Assembly: GCA_021797775.1 (NCBI GenBank) | Contig: JAJZZC010000004.1 | Location: 1-64,000, forward strand | Source of the DNA: Bacillota bacterium | Lineage (GTDB): Bacteria > Bacillota > Sulfobacillia > RBS10-35 > JAJYVN01 | Length of the DNA: 64,000 bases | Direction of reading: 5' to 3' | Part shown: positions 8,268 through 16,396 of the stretch, piece after piece | How the letters are laid out: the number at the start of each line of letters is the position of its first letter | Numbering within the stretch: position 1 is the first letter of the stretch | Program-made: the position numbers and the translations under genes | Notes under the pieces: model-generated | What the model saw: the letters and a program-made list of their open reading frames with translations, nothing else | Told to the model about the DNA's origin: nothing | Databases searched by the model: none

Positions 8268-8642
8268 CTAGCCCTGCGCCACGACGCCGGCCGCCGGGGC
8301 CGCGGCATCCATGCGGCTGCAGGCGCTCGCGGGTGGCAGCGCGCGCAGCCGCGCCACCAGGTCCGCCGGAACCTCCACAACCTCCAGCGCAGCCCGAACG
8401 AACGCGGGCTGGGCGGGCACCCTCCGGTAGAACACCCACACCCCACACCGCTCGTCCTCGACCAGGCCGGCGTCCCGGAGTCGACGCAGGTGCTCGCTGA
8501 CGGCGGGCTGGCTGATGCCCAACAACTCCACCAACTCGCAGACGCATGCCTCGCGCACGCCGAGCAGCCCGAGAATCCGCAGCCGGGTGTCGTCGCCCAG
8601 CGCACGGAACACCTGGGCGACACCCGAACGCGCGGCGCGCAT
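8268..8642 (-). CDS. arsR: ArsR/SmtB-family metalloregulator
   Basis: 124 residues with a winged helix-turn-helix. The alpha-3 segment contains ACVCELVELLGISQPAVSEH, and the Cys-x-Cys in this helix is the As(III)/Sb(III)-sensing site of classical ArsR repressors. The recognition helix follows (ISQPAVSEHLRRLRDAGLV). It is expected to bind its own promoter and leave on arsenite binding. It precedes arsC on the same strand with a 235-bp gap, in which no further gene is evident. A near-consensus promoter lies immediately upstream. Confidence 0.9.
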   Translation of the reverse strand: MRAARSGVAQVFRALGDDTRLRILGLLGVREACVCELVELLGISQPAVSEHLRRLRDAGLVEDERCGVWVFYRRVPAQPAFVRAALEVVEVPADLVARLRALPPASACSRMDAAAPAAGVVAQG

Positions 8643-8660
8643 AATCCATCACCATATCGC

Positions 8661-8689
8661 AGCATACCGATGCGAGGTACCGACGTCAA
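8661..8689 (-). promoter_or_regulatory. arsR promoter with overlapping operator-like repeat
   Basis: On the minus strand TTGACG (8689-8684) and TATGCT (8666-8661) are separated by exactly 17 bp, a near-consensus housekeeping promoter, 19 bp ahead of the arsR ATG. An imperfect inverted repeat overlaps the -10 and the start region (CATCGGTAT ... ATATGGTGATG), a plausible ArsR operator. Confidence 0.65.
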
Positions 8690-8747
8690 GTCAGCGTGCC
8701 CGGGGTCAGCGCTGAAGCAGGGGCCGGCGCTGCGGCGATGCGCAGGG

Positions 8748-10559
8748 TTATGATGGCGCCGTCTCCCCGCCGTCAGCGCTGGGACAGCCGATCATCAGGT
8801 CGACGGCGCCGCGGTGACGGATCGTCACGCAGAGTTGGCCGTCCATCTCCTCGACGGCCATGTCGGCTTCACCGCCGAGGGCATCCACGGCAGAAAGCAC
8901 GCGGAGTCCCGCCGCCTCCAGGCGCGGGAGCGGCTTCTCTCCCGCGCTTGCCGCCGCGCCATCGTTCGCGCGAACCGGCGAGAAGGCCAGGCGCGTCTCC
9001 CGGCTCGCGTAATTCCCGACATGCAGCGCGAGCCTCCCGTCTGGCCCTGCCGGACGCCAGGCCAGGTACTGATGCGCCCACAGATCACCGACCATTTCCA
9101 TGCGGGGCACCGGCTCCGCCCCGCCCCGCGCGCTGGCGGGGGCCGCCGAGACCGTTGCCGCAAAGCGCTCTGGCACGTCCAGGTTCTCCTGCGTCTGGCA
9201 CGCAAACCCCGCGCCGTCGACCTCGACGGCCCACGCTTCACACTCGCCACACGCGGGGTAATGGCGATCGAAGTACCGCCGCGCCTCGGCCACACCGCCA
9301 AAGGCGTTGGGCGCAAGGATCGCGGGGAAAGACAACAGGACATCGGTCGGCGTGTACTTGGGCATGACCGGTATCCAGTAGTAGCGGCCGGTATTCGGGA
9401 TCAACTCCCAGTCGTGCCGGAGGCCGTACGTCGCCTCATAGAGGGTGGCCGTTCCCTGACCACGGCGCGTGTAAGCGTGCCCGCGCAGGTCATCGCGGCC
9501 AAAGCCTCGGTAATGGTCCACGTCGCTGCGCTCGGCGAACGCCGCGCTTTCAAAGTCGGCGTAGTACGCCACGCGCACTTTGCCCGCCACCTGCTCCCGC
9601 GACGGGATTGCGCGCTGCGCGATGAGCCATGCCAGCAGCGGCTCAATACAGCGACGCCAGGGCGACGCGTACCCGGTCCGCTGCTCGTCAACAACGACGC
9701 CGCGGAACGGTTCAACGCTGTACACCGTCGCCCCGGAGGACGCACCCAACAGGACCATCTGCCCCCACAGTCCGTCGGGGCACTTGGCGATATCGCCAGC
9801 GCGATAGCCAAGGTCGAACTCCCCCGGCCTACGATTGAGGTCGGTGAAACCGGCTTCGTGCCAATACCAGGACTGGGGCTCAATGCCCCAGTTGTCCACC
9901 GCGCCCGCCAGCCATAGACCCATCAGCGAGTCGTGGCAGAGGTACATGGACTTGGGCACATTCATCTCCCATTGGGGCAGCAGCACCGCGGGGTGCCGCT
10001 CGATACATCGGTACAACTCGACGTCCAGGCCCACCTCCAACCAGATGTTGCACCCGTCATTGGCCTCCTGCCAACTCACCTGACCGCCGGCCTCAGCCGA
10101 CGCCTGGATGAGGTCCGCGACGTAGCGCCGCTCCTCCCCGGACAAGCCGAAGCAGTTCAACTCCACGACCTGTACACCGGCCATCCCCGGGTAGCGTGCG
10201 TACCACTCGCGCACCTGACGAACCGACGCGGTCTCGGCGTGCCAGGTACGCCGGTTGTTGGCCCAGGACGGGATGTGGGGGGGCATCCATGTGCGCACCT
10301 GCAGGAAGAAAGGGATACCATGGTGCTCGGCGGTCCGGGCCAGGGCGTCAAGATGCGGGTCAAAGGCGGAGAAAATGAACGCGCAGCACGCGCGTACCAC
10401 GGGCTGGATCCCCTGCCATTCCCGAACCATCAAGTCCGCGTTATCCCAGGCGGAGGCGCTGGCGCGCCCCTCCCACCCGATCAGCACCAGCGGGCGTTCG
10501 ACCGTAATCCGCCGACCCAGGCGTTCCACCTCGTACAAACCGCCTTTCCCTACCCGCAT
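8748..10559 (-). CDS. GH98-like putative glycoside hydrolase
   Basis: 603 residues, no clear signal peptide. The N-terminal 330 residues read as a TIM barrel of the glycoside hydrolase 98 type: ERPLVLIGWEG, then a segment with PFFLQVRTW, a conserved acidic VVELNCFG, QVSWQEAND, and MGLWLAGAVDNWGIEPQSWYW. Candidate acids are the Glu residues in these segments. The C-terminal part is beta-rich. GH98 enzymes are endo-beta-galactosidases or xylanases; the substrate here cannot be inferred. The start at 10559 has only a weak ribosome site. The family call rests on motif pattern, not on a search. Confidence 0.55.
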   Translation of the reverse strand: MRVGKGGLYEVERLGRRITVERPLVLIGWEGRASASAWDNADLMVREWQGIQPVVRACCAFIFSAFDPHLDALARTAEHHGIPFFLQVRTWMPPHIPSWANNRRTWHAETASVRQVREWYARYPGMAGVQVVELNCFGLSGEERRYVADLIQASAEAGGQVSWQEANDGCNIWLEVGLDVELYRCIERHPAVLLPQWEMNVPKSMYLCHDSLMGLWLAGAVDNWGIEPQSWYWHEAGFTDLNRRPGEFDLGYRAGDIAKCPDGLWGQMVLLGASSGATVYSVEPFRGVVVDEQRTGYASPWRRCIEPLLAWLIAQRAIPSREQVAGKVRVAYYADFESAAFAERSDVDHYRGFGRDDLRGHAYTRRGQGTATLYEATYGLRHDWELIPNTGRYYWIPVMPKYTPTDVLLSFPAILAPNAFGGVAEARRYFDRHYPACGECEAWAVEVDGAGFACQTQENLDVPERFAATVSAAPASARGGAEPVPRMEMVGDLWAHQYLAWRPAGPDGRLALHVGNYASRETRLAFSPVRANDGAAASAGEKPLPRLEAAGLRVLSAVDALGGEADMAVEEMDGQLCVTIRHRGAVDLMIGCPSADGGETAPS

Positions 10560-10927
10560 ATGCTCGGGCTTTCGTTGGCTTTGGCTGCGTCAAGCTCCCC
10601 TTACGGGCCCGCTCCCGAGGACCGCCCCCCTCATGAGCCGGTGATGATCAAACCACCGGGTTGACAGATGGCGGACCAGATGCGATCGTAGCGTCGGGGT
10701 GCAGACCCTTGGCGCCCGGGCTGGAGCCGTCGCTCGCCGCCTGGCGTCCCCGGGCTCTCCGGCCGACCCGCGTGCACCCACTCTTACCCACGCGAGCCAA
10801 TGTGCTCCAGTGTATCTCTCGATGTCCGCTGGTCGGGGTCGATAGTTATAATCTTCCGGCTCCTCAGGCCACCCGCGCCGGCCCGTCACCACGGCCGCCC
10901 CCTGGAGGTATCCCGTACCGGCCTCGC
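10560..10927. other. Spacer between the GH98-like gene and mrfB
   Basis: No gene is seen. An AT-rich patch around 10845-10856 contains a perfect TATAAT on the plus strand but no good -35 box at the right distance, and a TTGACA at 10662 (plus) lacks a matching -10. The promoter of the GH98-like gene probably lies here but cannot be pinned down. Confidence 0.3.
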
Positions 10928-12370
10928 TCATGACGGCCGCCCCCCCACGCCGCCGCCCGCCGTCTTGCGCGCAAGCCGCGCCAGGCGGTGTTCCAGGTCG
11001 GCGCGCCGCTCGTCTGACATCCAGGGCGCGGCGCGCATGGCCTCGCGCACCACGGCCAGGGCGCCCTCCGGGTCGCGCCTCCGGTGCTCCAGGTACTTGG
11101 CCAACTCGACCGCCGCGTCCAGCGAGGGCACCGGGCCCCGGCGGCTCCGCTCCCAGAGCGCGGCGGCCTCCTCATGCCGGCCGAGGCGCTTGAGCAGGCG
11201 CCCCGCCGCCTGCGTGGCCGCTCGCTTGGTGACGCCGGCGGCGCCGCCGCCCAGGACCCCGCGTGCGGCCGCCCACGCCCCACCGCCTCCCGGGGGGTCG
11301 GCACCCGGCACCTCGACGCGGACGTCGCTCGAAGCATCCCTTGGCCCGTCGTCCGCGCACGCCTGGTAGCAGGCGAGCGCGCGCTCCCACTCGCCGAGGC
11401 GCTCGAACTGCTGCGCCAGCCCGAAGCGCAGGCGCACGCCGCCCGCGGGCTCGGCACGACCGGACAGCGCGCCCGCGAGACGGGCCGCCACCCCCGCCAA
11501 CGCGCACACGTCCCGGCGGTTGCGTAAGCCGACCCCATAGAGCGCCCCGCGGTCTCCTTGCAGGTATGCCTGGTAGAGCATGGGGATCACTGCGCCCGAG
11601 GGCTCGCCCTCACGTGGCTCGCCGAGCACCTCGGCGCTCAGTCGTCCGAGGTCGCAACTCCCAAGCCACGGACCATAAACGCGCCGCGCGGCGAAGAGGA
11701 CGTCCCAGTGGGGCAACTCGCGCCAGGAGCGGGTCAGCCCGCAGGCGACGCAGCGGTCGCGCAGCATGGGCCAGTCGAAGGCCTTGCCGTTGAAGGTGAC
11801 CACCGCCGTGGCCCCTTGAAAGGCATCGAGCACCGTTGCCACAAATTCTCGCTCGCGATCGAGGTCCTCGAGCAGGAGTTGCCGCACGCACACGCCGTCG
11901 CCCTCAACCCGGCCGACGGCGGCGAGGAAGGCCCGCGCCCCGGCTCCGTGCAGGCCCGTGGTCTCCAGGTCGAGCCAGCGCCAGCCGACCAGGGGGCCCA
12001 GATCGACGCCCGCCAAGCGGGACGGCCATTCCCCTGCGAGATCCCGCACCCCGGGCAACAGGCGGAACTCCTCCTGGCGGGGCACGCGCACGCCTGGCTC
12101 CAGGCCGCTGCCTGATTCCGCGCCCCATCCGAGGAGGCCGGCGTCCACCGCGTCCGGGCCGCCCGCGGAGGGGCCTGTGGGCGCATGCTCCCGCCCAGGC
12201 CAGGCGGCGGCCGTGGCCCCCGCCTGGCCGTCGTTCCCCGACCATGCCTTCCCGCCGCGTGCCCCGTCCGGCGGAGTGCCGCCCACGGTGCCGGCACGCG
12301 CGGGCCGGTCAGTACCCACCGCGCGGTCGCGGAACTGCCGGAAGCGCGCCATCAGGTCTTCTTGGGGCAC
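10928..12370 (-). CDS. mrfB: MrfB/YprB-type 3'-5' exonuclease with C-terminal helical repeats
   Basis: 480 residues. A disordered N-terminus (about 100 residues) leads into an RNase H-like DEDD exonuclease domain. WLDLETTGL near residue 135 supplies the first Asp/Glu pair, VTFNGKAFDWPML the next Asp, and NRRDVCALAG the last. The C-terminal third is alpha-helical and TPR-like. In Bacillus subtilis MrfB (YprB) acts with the MrfA helicase in excision of mitomycin-C adducts; the same gene order occurs here, with mrfA directly upstream. The start is the GTG at 12370, behind GGGGGAGG and 5 bp past the mrfA stop; the ATG at 12352 is an alternative. Confidence 0.85.
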   Translation of the reverse strand: MPQEDLMARFRQFRDRAVGTDRPARAGTVGGTPPDGARGGKAWSGNDGQAGATAAAWPGREHAPTGPSAGGPDAVDAGLLGWGAESGSGLEPGVRVPRQEEFRLLPGVRDLAGEWPSRLAGVDLGPLVGWRWLDLETTGLHGAGARAFLAAVGRVEGDGVCVRQLLLEDLDREREFVATVLDAFQGATAVVTFNGKAFDWPMLRDRCVACGLTRSWRELPHWDVLFAARRVYGPWLGSCDLGRLSAEVLGEPREGEPSGAVIPMLYQAYLQGDRGALYGVGLRNRRDVCALAGVAARLAGALSGRAEPAGGVRLRFGLAQQFERLGEWERALACYQACADDGPRDASSDVRVEVPGADPPGGGGAWAAARGVLGGGAAGVTKRAATQAAGRLLKRLGRHEEAAALWERSRRGPVPSLDAAVELAKYLEHRRRDPEGALAVVREAMRAAPWMSDERRADLEHRLARLARKTAGGGVGGRPS

Positions 12371-12375
12371 CGCGC

Positions 12376-14856
12376 TCAGCCTCCCCCGCCGAGGTCCGCC
12401 ACCAGGGGTGCCCCGGGCCCGTCGGCACTGGGGGTGGCGCACGTGGTGGCGCCGCCGTGGACCGCCGCGGCCAGGACCCCCAGCGCCGCCGCCTTGGGAT
12501 CCGCCCCGGCGCCAGGGCTCGCCGGCCCGACGCAGGAGGGGCAGCCCCGCTCGCAGGGGCAGGCCGCGATGCGCTCCGCCGCGGCGGCCAGCAACGCGGC
12601 GTGCGCGCCGTAGGCCTTCTCCGCCAGCCCTACCCCTCCCGGGTGCGCCTCCCAGAGGAAGACCGTGGGTAGGCCGGTGAAGGGCGCACGCACCTGGGGC
12701 ACCGCATGCAGGTCGTGCGGGTCGCAGAGCAGGAAAAGGGGGCAGAGCCCCGCCAGGGCGTGTGCCACCCCCGCCAGCCCCCCGGCCAGCGCCTCACGAC
12801 CGAGCGCCTGCTCCAGTTCCGGGGGAAAAGCCACCCAGTAGGCGGCGGTGTGCAGTTCGCGCTCCGGCAGGTGGATCCGGCCCCACCCCAGGTTCTCGTG
12901 GCTCTCCAGACGCAGTTTCTTGAAGATGGTGGCGCGCGCCGTGACCAGCACCTCGCCGTGGGCGCGCCCCGTGGGAGCCGCGCGTGGCGCGACCAGGGCC
13001 AGGGCGGGATCGTCAGCGGCGTCGTCCTCATCTGGACCGGGGCCCTCGGGTACCGGCCCATCGACCGCCGCCACCGCAGGGGTGCGCGCGGTCCCCTCCG
13101 GCCGCGGGCCAGCGGCGGCGCCCTCGCCGTCCAGCACGGAGAGCACCTGCAGGTGCACGGCGAGGTCGGCGTCGGTGTAGTAATCCACCTGCACCTCGCG
13201 CACGTAGGCCTTCTTCTCCTCGTAGTCGAAGCGCTCCACCTGGTACTGCGTGCCCTCGTGCAGGTAGATCGCCTCGTCATGCACCGTGAGCATCGCGCCC
13301 CAGAGGTCGATCTCGCCGATGACCCGCGGGGCGTGGGTCTGATCGATGATCACGACGTTGTCGTCGGCCCCGCGCAGGCTCACGTCGCTGGCGGGGAAGT
13401 GGTCGGTCATCCAGTGGTAGGCGCCGCCAGCCAGGTGCAGGATGCGCTCCTCGGCCAGGAAGGCCAGCATATCGGGCGTGGCCTCGCCGCCGAAGGCATC
13501 GGCGGCGGGATCGCCGTCGGCGCGGAAGGGCAGCTCAAACGCCGCGCATTTGAGATGATTCATGAGGACATAAAGGTTGTCCGGGTTGACGAAGCCGGCC
13601 TCGGGCGGCTGCTCTAGCAGGTACTCCGGGTGCCGCACCAAAAACTGGTCGACGGGGTTGTTCCCCGCAACAAACACGGTCAGCGAGGCCTCGCGGCGCC
13701 GGCCGGCGCGGCCCGCCTGCTGCCAGGTGCTGGCGATGCTGCCCGGGTAGCCATTGAGCACGGCGGCCTGCAGCGAGCCGATGTCGACGCCGAGCTCCAG
13801 GGCATTGGTGCTCACCACCCCGCGGATGGCGCCCTCACGGAGCCCGCGCTCGATGGCCCGCCGCTCGCGCGGCAGGTAGCCGCCGCGGTAGCCGCGCACG
13901 GCGGCGCCAAGGCGCGGGTCCAGGCGTCGCTTGAGGTAGGTGAGGATCAGCTCGACCTGCAGCCGGCTACGCGCAAAGACGATGGTCGACACGCCGTTGG
14001 CCAGCAGCCGGCTCGCCCAGGCCACCGACTCGCCGAGGCCGCCGCGCCGCTGACCCAGCGCTGGATTCACCAGCGGCGGGTTGTAGAAGAAGAAGTGCCG
14101 CGGCCCGGCCGGCGCGCCGTTCTGGTCAACCAGCTGCACGGGACGGCCCAGCAGCCGTTCCGCCAACTCGCGCGGGTTGCGGATGGTCGCGGAGGTCGCC
14201 AGAAACGTCGGGCGCGACCCGTAGAAGGCTGCCACGCGGCTGAGGCGCCGCAGCACGTTGGCCAGGTGGCTGCCGAAGACCCCGCGGTAGACATGCAACT
14301 CGTCGAGGACCACGAAGCGCAGGTTCTCAAAGAGGCGCACCCAACGGGTGTGGTGCGGCAGGATCGCCGCGTGCAGCATATCGGGGTTGGTCAGCACAAG
14401 GTGCCCGGCCTCGCGGATGGCGGTGCGCGCGCCAGGCGGGGTGTCGCCGTCGTAGGTGTGGCAGGTGCCGGGGCGCCCCAGCGCCTCCAAGAGCCCCCCC
14501 AACTCGCTGCGCTGATCCTGGGCCAGCGCCTTGGTGGGGAAGACGTAGAGCGCGCGGCTCGCGCCGTCGCGCAGCAGGGCGTCCAGCACGGGCAGGTTGT
14601 AGCAAAGCGTCTTGCCCGAGGCCGTCGGCGTCACCACGACCGTGTCCTGGCCCGCCCGGGCCGCCGCCAACGCGTCGGCCTGGTGCGTGTACAGCGCGCC
14701 GATGCCGCGCCCCGCGAGAACGGCCGTCAGGCGCACGTCCAGGTCCGGCGGGAACGGGCGGGTGCGCGCGGGACGGCCAGGGACGTAGCGGTGGATGAGA
14801 TCGGCGGGGGCCACGCCCCCCGACAGCACCTGCTCCACCAATTGGTCAAGGTTCAT
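12376..14856 (-). CDS. mrfA: MrfA/YprA-type DEAD-box helicase with C-terminal zinc-binding domain
   Basis: 826 residues. Motif I PTASGKT (about 77-83), motif II DELH (about 184), motif III SAT, then STNALELGVD and QQAGRAGRR of the second RecA domain identify a superfamily 2 helicase. The C-terminal domain (DUF1998-like) ends with a four-Cys cluster CPCERGCPSC near residue 763, the metal site of MrfA. It unwinds damaged DNA for MrfB-mediated excision. An insert of about 60 low-complexity Gly/Pro/Asp residues lies between the helicase core and the zinc domain. It is co-transcribed with mrfB, with no real gap. Confidence 0.93.
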   Translation of the reverse strand: MNLDQLVEQVLSGGVAPADLIHRYVPGRPARTRPFPPDLDVRLTAVLAGRGIGALYTHQADALAAARAGQDTVVVTPTASGKTLCYNLPVLDALLRDGASRALYVFPTKALAQDQRSELGGLLEALGRPGTCHTYDGDTPPGARTAIREAGHLVLTNPDMLHAAILPHHTRWVRLFENLRFVVLDELHVYRGVFGSHLANVLRRLSRVAAFYGSRPTFLATSATIRNPRELAERLLGRPVQLVDQNGAPAGPRHFFFYNPPLVNPALGQRRGGLGESVAWASRLLANGVSTIVFARSRLQVELILTYLKRRLDPRLGAAVRGYRGGYLPRERRAIERGLREGAIRGVVSTNALELGVDIGSLQAAVLNGYPGSIASTWQQAGRAGRRREASLTVFVAGNNPVDQFLVRHPEYLLEQPPEAGFVNPDNLYVLMNHLKCAAFELPFRADGDPAADAFGGEATPDMLAFLAEERILHLAGGAYHWMTDHFPASDVSLRGADDNVVIIDQTHAPRVIGEIDLWGAMLTVHDEAIYLHEGTQYQVERFDYEEKKAYVREVQVDYYTDADLAVHLQVLSVLDGEGAAAGPRPEGTARTPAVAAVDGPVPEGPGPDEDDAADDPALALVAPRAAPTGRAHGEVLVTARATIFKKLRLESHENLGWGRIHLPERELHTAAYWVAFPPELEQALGREALAGGLAGVAHALAGLCPLFLLCDPHDLHAVPQVRAPFTGLPTVFLWEAHPGGVGLAEKAYGAHAALLAAAAERIAACPCERGCPSCVGPASPGAGADPKAAALGVLAAAVHGGATTCATPSADGPGAPLVADLGGGG

Positions 14857-15858
14857 CGCGGCACCCGCCCCCGAGCGGCACTGGTGTTCGTGGCGCCCAT
14901 TCGGCGGGGAACACCGGCTCCCCTACCGGGCCGGGGTCGGACCCATCGCGTCGAGCAGCCACAGGACCGGGGCGATCATGTCGAAACGGCGCGCGCGCCC
15001 TTCCCGACGCCGATCGTGCGGCCGAAGGGCCTCCAGCAGCCGTCGTCGTTCACGGCCGGAGCCAGCCGCGATCTCCCGCGACCGCGCCAGGCTGGCGCGG
15101 ACCGGATAGCGCCCCACACGCTCGGTGCTTGCGGCGGGATTCGCCGCAGCGGCACGCCTCCCCAGCGGCAGCGAGCCGCCGCAGTCGGCCTGGGGTCCCT
15201 GGCTGGCGCCCGCTTGGTGTGCACAGCCCCCGCGCACCGAGGTGTACGGGGCGGGCGGGATGCCGGCCCCCCCGTACGTGGCCGGACGGGCCAGCCGCTG
15301 CTGGCGACCGTCCCGTCTCGTCTCGTCACCGTCATGCGGACGGGCCGGGCACCCGGTCGCCCACCGCCACGGAGGGGCCGGCGCGGGGAGTGCCCCCGGC
15401 CCGGCGGCCCCCCGCTGGGCCAGGGTCTGCGCAGCAGACCGGTGGGCGGGGGCCAAGTGGGCCCGCCTACCGGCACCTGCTCGCGGCGAGCGCGCAGGGC
15501 CCGGCGGGGCCGAAGCCCGACACCGCGCCGCGTTGGACGGCCGGCTTCGGCGGGGTGACACAGGCGCCCGCCGGCCTCGTGTGCCGGCAGCGACGGCCGT
15601 CGACGAAGGAGGCGGCCGGGAGCGGCCCACCCCTGCCCCCCGCAGGCGCCCGCCGCACACCGCAGGGCGAGCGCCGAGTCAGCAGCCAGCCCCCGCGGGC
15701 CACACGGCACAGGCGGCGATGCGCCACGCGCGCCGACCTGCGGCATGCGCCCACCCACCGATGGTTACGGATCGGCACGCCGTGGCGGGCGCCCGCAGTC
15801 AGGCCCCGGGGCCTGGAGCCCGATGCGACTGGCAGCGGCACGGGCCGCCCGGGAACCC
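14857..15858. other. Gene-poor kilobase upstream of mrfA
   Basis: Very GC-rich sequence that stays open in several frames on both strands only because stop codons are rare; none of these frames shows a domain, a credible ribosome site or normal composition. A short minus-strand frame (14923-15114) ending in MIAPVLWLLDAMG could encode a 60-residue peptide but lacks a ribosome site. No repeat or RNA was recognised. Confidence 0.5.
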
Positions 15859-16044
15859 TCACGCGCCAGCGTCGGCGCGCGGGGCCGTCTCCTCCTCGCC
15901 CAGGAGTTCGCGGAAGGCCGCACGCACGCGCGACCGGAACCGCCCCCGCCGTTCGCGCCAGGCCGCGCGCTGCGCCTCATCGCGGGGGTCGTCCGGGCCC
16001 AGGACCCCGAACAAGAGCCGGAAGAGCAAGCGCCATAGGCACAT
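15859..16044 (-). CDS. Small protein, N-terminal hydrophobic segment and charged tail
   Basis: 61 residues. The first 17 (MCLWRLLFRLLFGVLG) are hydrophobic and would insert as a short membrane or amphipathic anchor; the rest is Arg/Glu-rich helix. The start ATG has a strong ribosome site, GGAGGCGAGG, five bases upstream, which is the main support. No family is recognised. It is flanked by the gene-poor kilobase on one side and by the structured element at 16177-16343 on the other. Confidence 0.45.
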   Translation of the reverse strand: MCLWRLLFRLLFGVLGPDDPRDEAQRAAWRERRGRFRSRVRAAFRELLGEEETAPRADAGA

Positions 16045-16111
16045 CGGTCCTCGCCTCCACCCGCCACTACGACCCCAGCACCCGCGCCACCTGCCGGAGC
16101 CGGGCGACAGG

Positions 16112-16125
16112 CAGGGTCGCGTCAC
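16112..16125 (+). repeat. Solo terminal-repeat end of the MITE-like family
   Basis: CAGGGTCGCGTCAC matches the terminal inverted repeat (consensus CAGGGTCGCGTCATTC) of the two full MITE-like elements at 26274-26498 and 38370-38611. No inverted partner was found nearby, so this is a lone end or a chance match. Confidence 0.35.
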
Positions 16126-16176
16126 GTATGTTGGCGCGCAAGGGGAGATGCTGGGAGGCAGTAGCCGGCTGCAGGA

Positions 16177-16343
16177 GCCCGGCGTCCGGGACGCGCCCGC
16201 AGGGCGCGCGCAGCCCTTGCGCCGAGTGCAGGCTCGTGTAGGCTAGGTGCCGCAGGCGGCGCCCCTTTGGGATGCAGGCGCTGCGGCACGCCTGGAATAC
16301 ACGAGCCTGCGGAGGCTCGGCGCAAGGGTCCTGGACGCCGGGC
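16177..16343 (+). ncRNA. Candidate structured RNA: three-way junction with two long helices
   Basis: P1 is a 16-bp helix, GCCCGGCGTCCGGGAC (16177-16192) with 16328-16343, whose single non-Watson-Crick position is a G-U pair if the plus strand is transcribed. P2 is a 7-bp hairpin CGCGCCC/GGGCGCG with a GCA loop (16192-16208). P3 is two blocks of about 13 bp (16215-16240 with about 16298-16327) separated by a short one-sided bulge, capped by a 9-bp helix GTGCCGCAG/CTGCGGCAC (16247-16255, 16281-16289). It lies in an intergenic space between the 61-aa gene and the broken MFS gene. It could be an RNA, or a palindromic mobile element that folds as DNA. No known RNA class was recognised. Confidence 0.4.
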
Positions 16344-16396
16344 GTGATGTACGGGCGGTCCCCCCTGTCTCGCCTCCCTTCCCCCGCTCCCAGTCT

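Noticed and set aside
10662-10690. TTGACA as a promoter on the plus strand
   Set aside because: The expected -10 position holds GATCGT, and no plus-strand gene follows.
14923-15114. Possible 63-residue peptide ending MIAPVLWLLDAMG-like
   Set aside because: No ribosome site, no clear start, and the surrounding kilobase is uniformly low-complexity.
12706-15558. Long plus-strand open frames antisense to mrfA
   Set aside because: Low-complexity, no motifs, and fully covered by the well-supported helicase gene on the other strand.
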